Assembly: GCF_900111295.1 (NCBI RefSeq) | Contig: NZ_FOGT01000004.1 | Span: 281,970-345,969 of the forward strand | Length of the DNA stretch: 64,000 nucleotides | Direction of reading: 5' to 3' | DNA from: Salipaludibacillus aurantiacus | GTDB lineage: Bacteria > Bacillota > Bacilli > Bacillales > Salisediminibacteriaceae | In this document: one piece after another, positions 63,957 to 64,000 of the stretch | Layout of the letters: every line of letters begins with the position of its first letter | Numbering within the stretch: position 1 is the stretch's first letter | Notes under the pieces: model-generated | What the model saw: the letters and a program-made list of their open reading frames with translations, nothing else | Told to the model about the DNA's origin: nothing | Database searches by the model: none | Position numbers and translations under genes: made by a program

Positions 63957-64000
63957 TTTATGGAGAGTTTGATCCTGGCTCAGGACGAACGCTGGCGGCG
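63957..64000 (+). rRNA. 16S ribosomal RNA, 5' end (truncated by window)
   Basis: Begins TTTATGGAGAGTTTGATCCT, the universal 16S 5' end including the 27F primer site, and runs off the window. ygxA upstream identifies the operon as the equivalent of B. subtilis rrnD. Confidence 0.97.

Overview
The window is the chromosome of an endospore-forming member of the Bacillaceae. Three things show this: spore genes (sspE, sspK, pdaA), a long run of genes in Bacillus subtilis order (yfhD, yfhF, recX, yfhH, sspK, yfhJ, yfhP, mutY, yfhS, fabL, sspE, ygaC, ygaD, ygaE, gsaB, ygaF/bcp, perR, ygzB, ygxA, then an rrn operon), and B. subtilis-type control sites (c-di-AMP riboswitch, TreR operator, PerR box, LexA box). 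Very acidic, Asn/Glu/Asp-rich exported proteins and the K+ handling genes suggest a salt- or alkali-adapted genus, but the genus cannot be fixed from this sequence alone.

Layout. 1-10.7 kb: tail of an Leu/Asp-rich protein, radical SAM YfkAB, an SE1561 small protein, an acidic lipoprotein, a histidine phosphatase, class I fumarase, PdaA, a GAF protein, an AlkA-type glycosylase and the rRNA methyltransferase RlmD. 10.8-14.3 kb: c-di-AMP riboswitch with ktrA-ktrB, then the stress genes gsiB and yjzC-like. 14.5-23.4 kb: CBS protein, MATE pump, DbpA helicase, a Rieske-type oxidoreductase (YhfW), YqjF, a hydrolase and an unknown gene. 23.5-23.9 kb: a compact type I toxin-antitoxin locus with a LexA-like box inside the toxin promoter. 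24-29.4 kb: a YtkA-like lipoprotein, the treA-treR trehalose genes and small unknown genes. 29.4-45.3 kb: the block syntenic with B. subtilis yfhD-ygaD, interrupted by a lactate permease and by a ywrD/chromate-transporter operon. 45.3-54.7 kb: two related tandem-repeat arrays (91-92 bp units) flanking ygaE, a glutamate synthase large subunit and gsaB. 54.7-64 kb: K+ channel, Bcp, four tandem paralogous lipoproteins, a 2-hydroxyacid dehydrogenase, a short c-di-AMP receptor-like protein, PerR, YgzB, YgxA, and the promoters and first bases of a 16S rRNA gene.

How it fits together. K+ homeostasis recurs: a c-di-AMP riboswitch controls KtrAB, KtrA itself is of a c-di-AMP-binding family, there is a K+ channel, and a second c-di-AMP receptor-like protein lies near perR. 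Stress and repair genes also recur (PerR, Bcp, MutY, AlkA-type glycosylase, RecX, GsiB, SOS-type toxin). The most interesting items are the apparently LexA-controlled type I toxin with its antisense RNA, the paired 92-bp hairpin arrays, and the four-gene operon of paralogous lipoproteins of unknown function.
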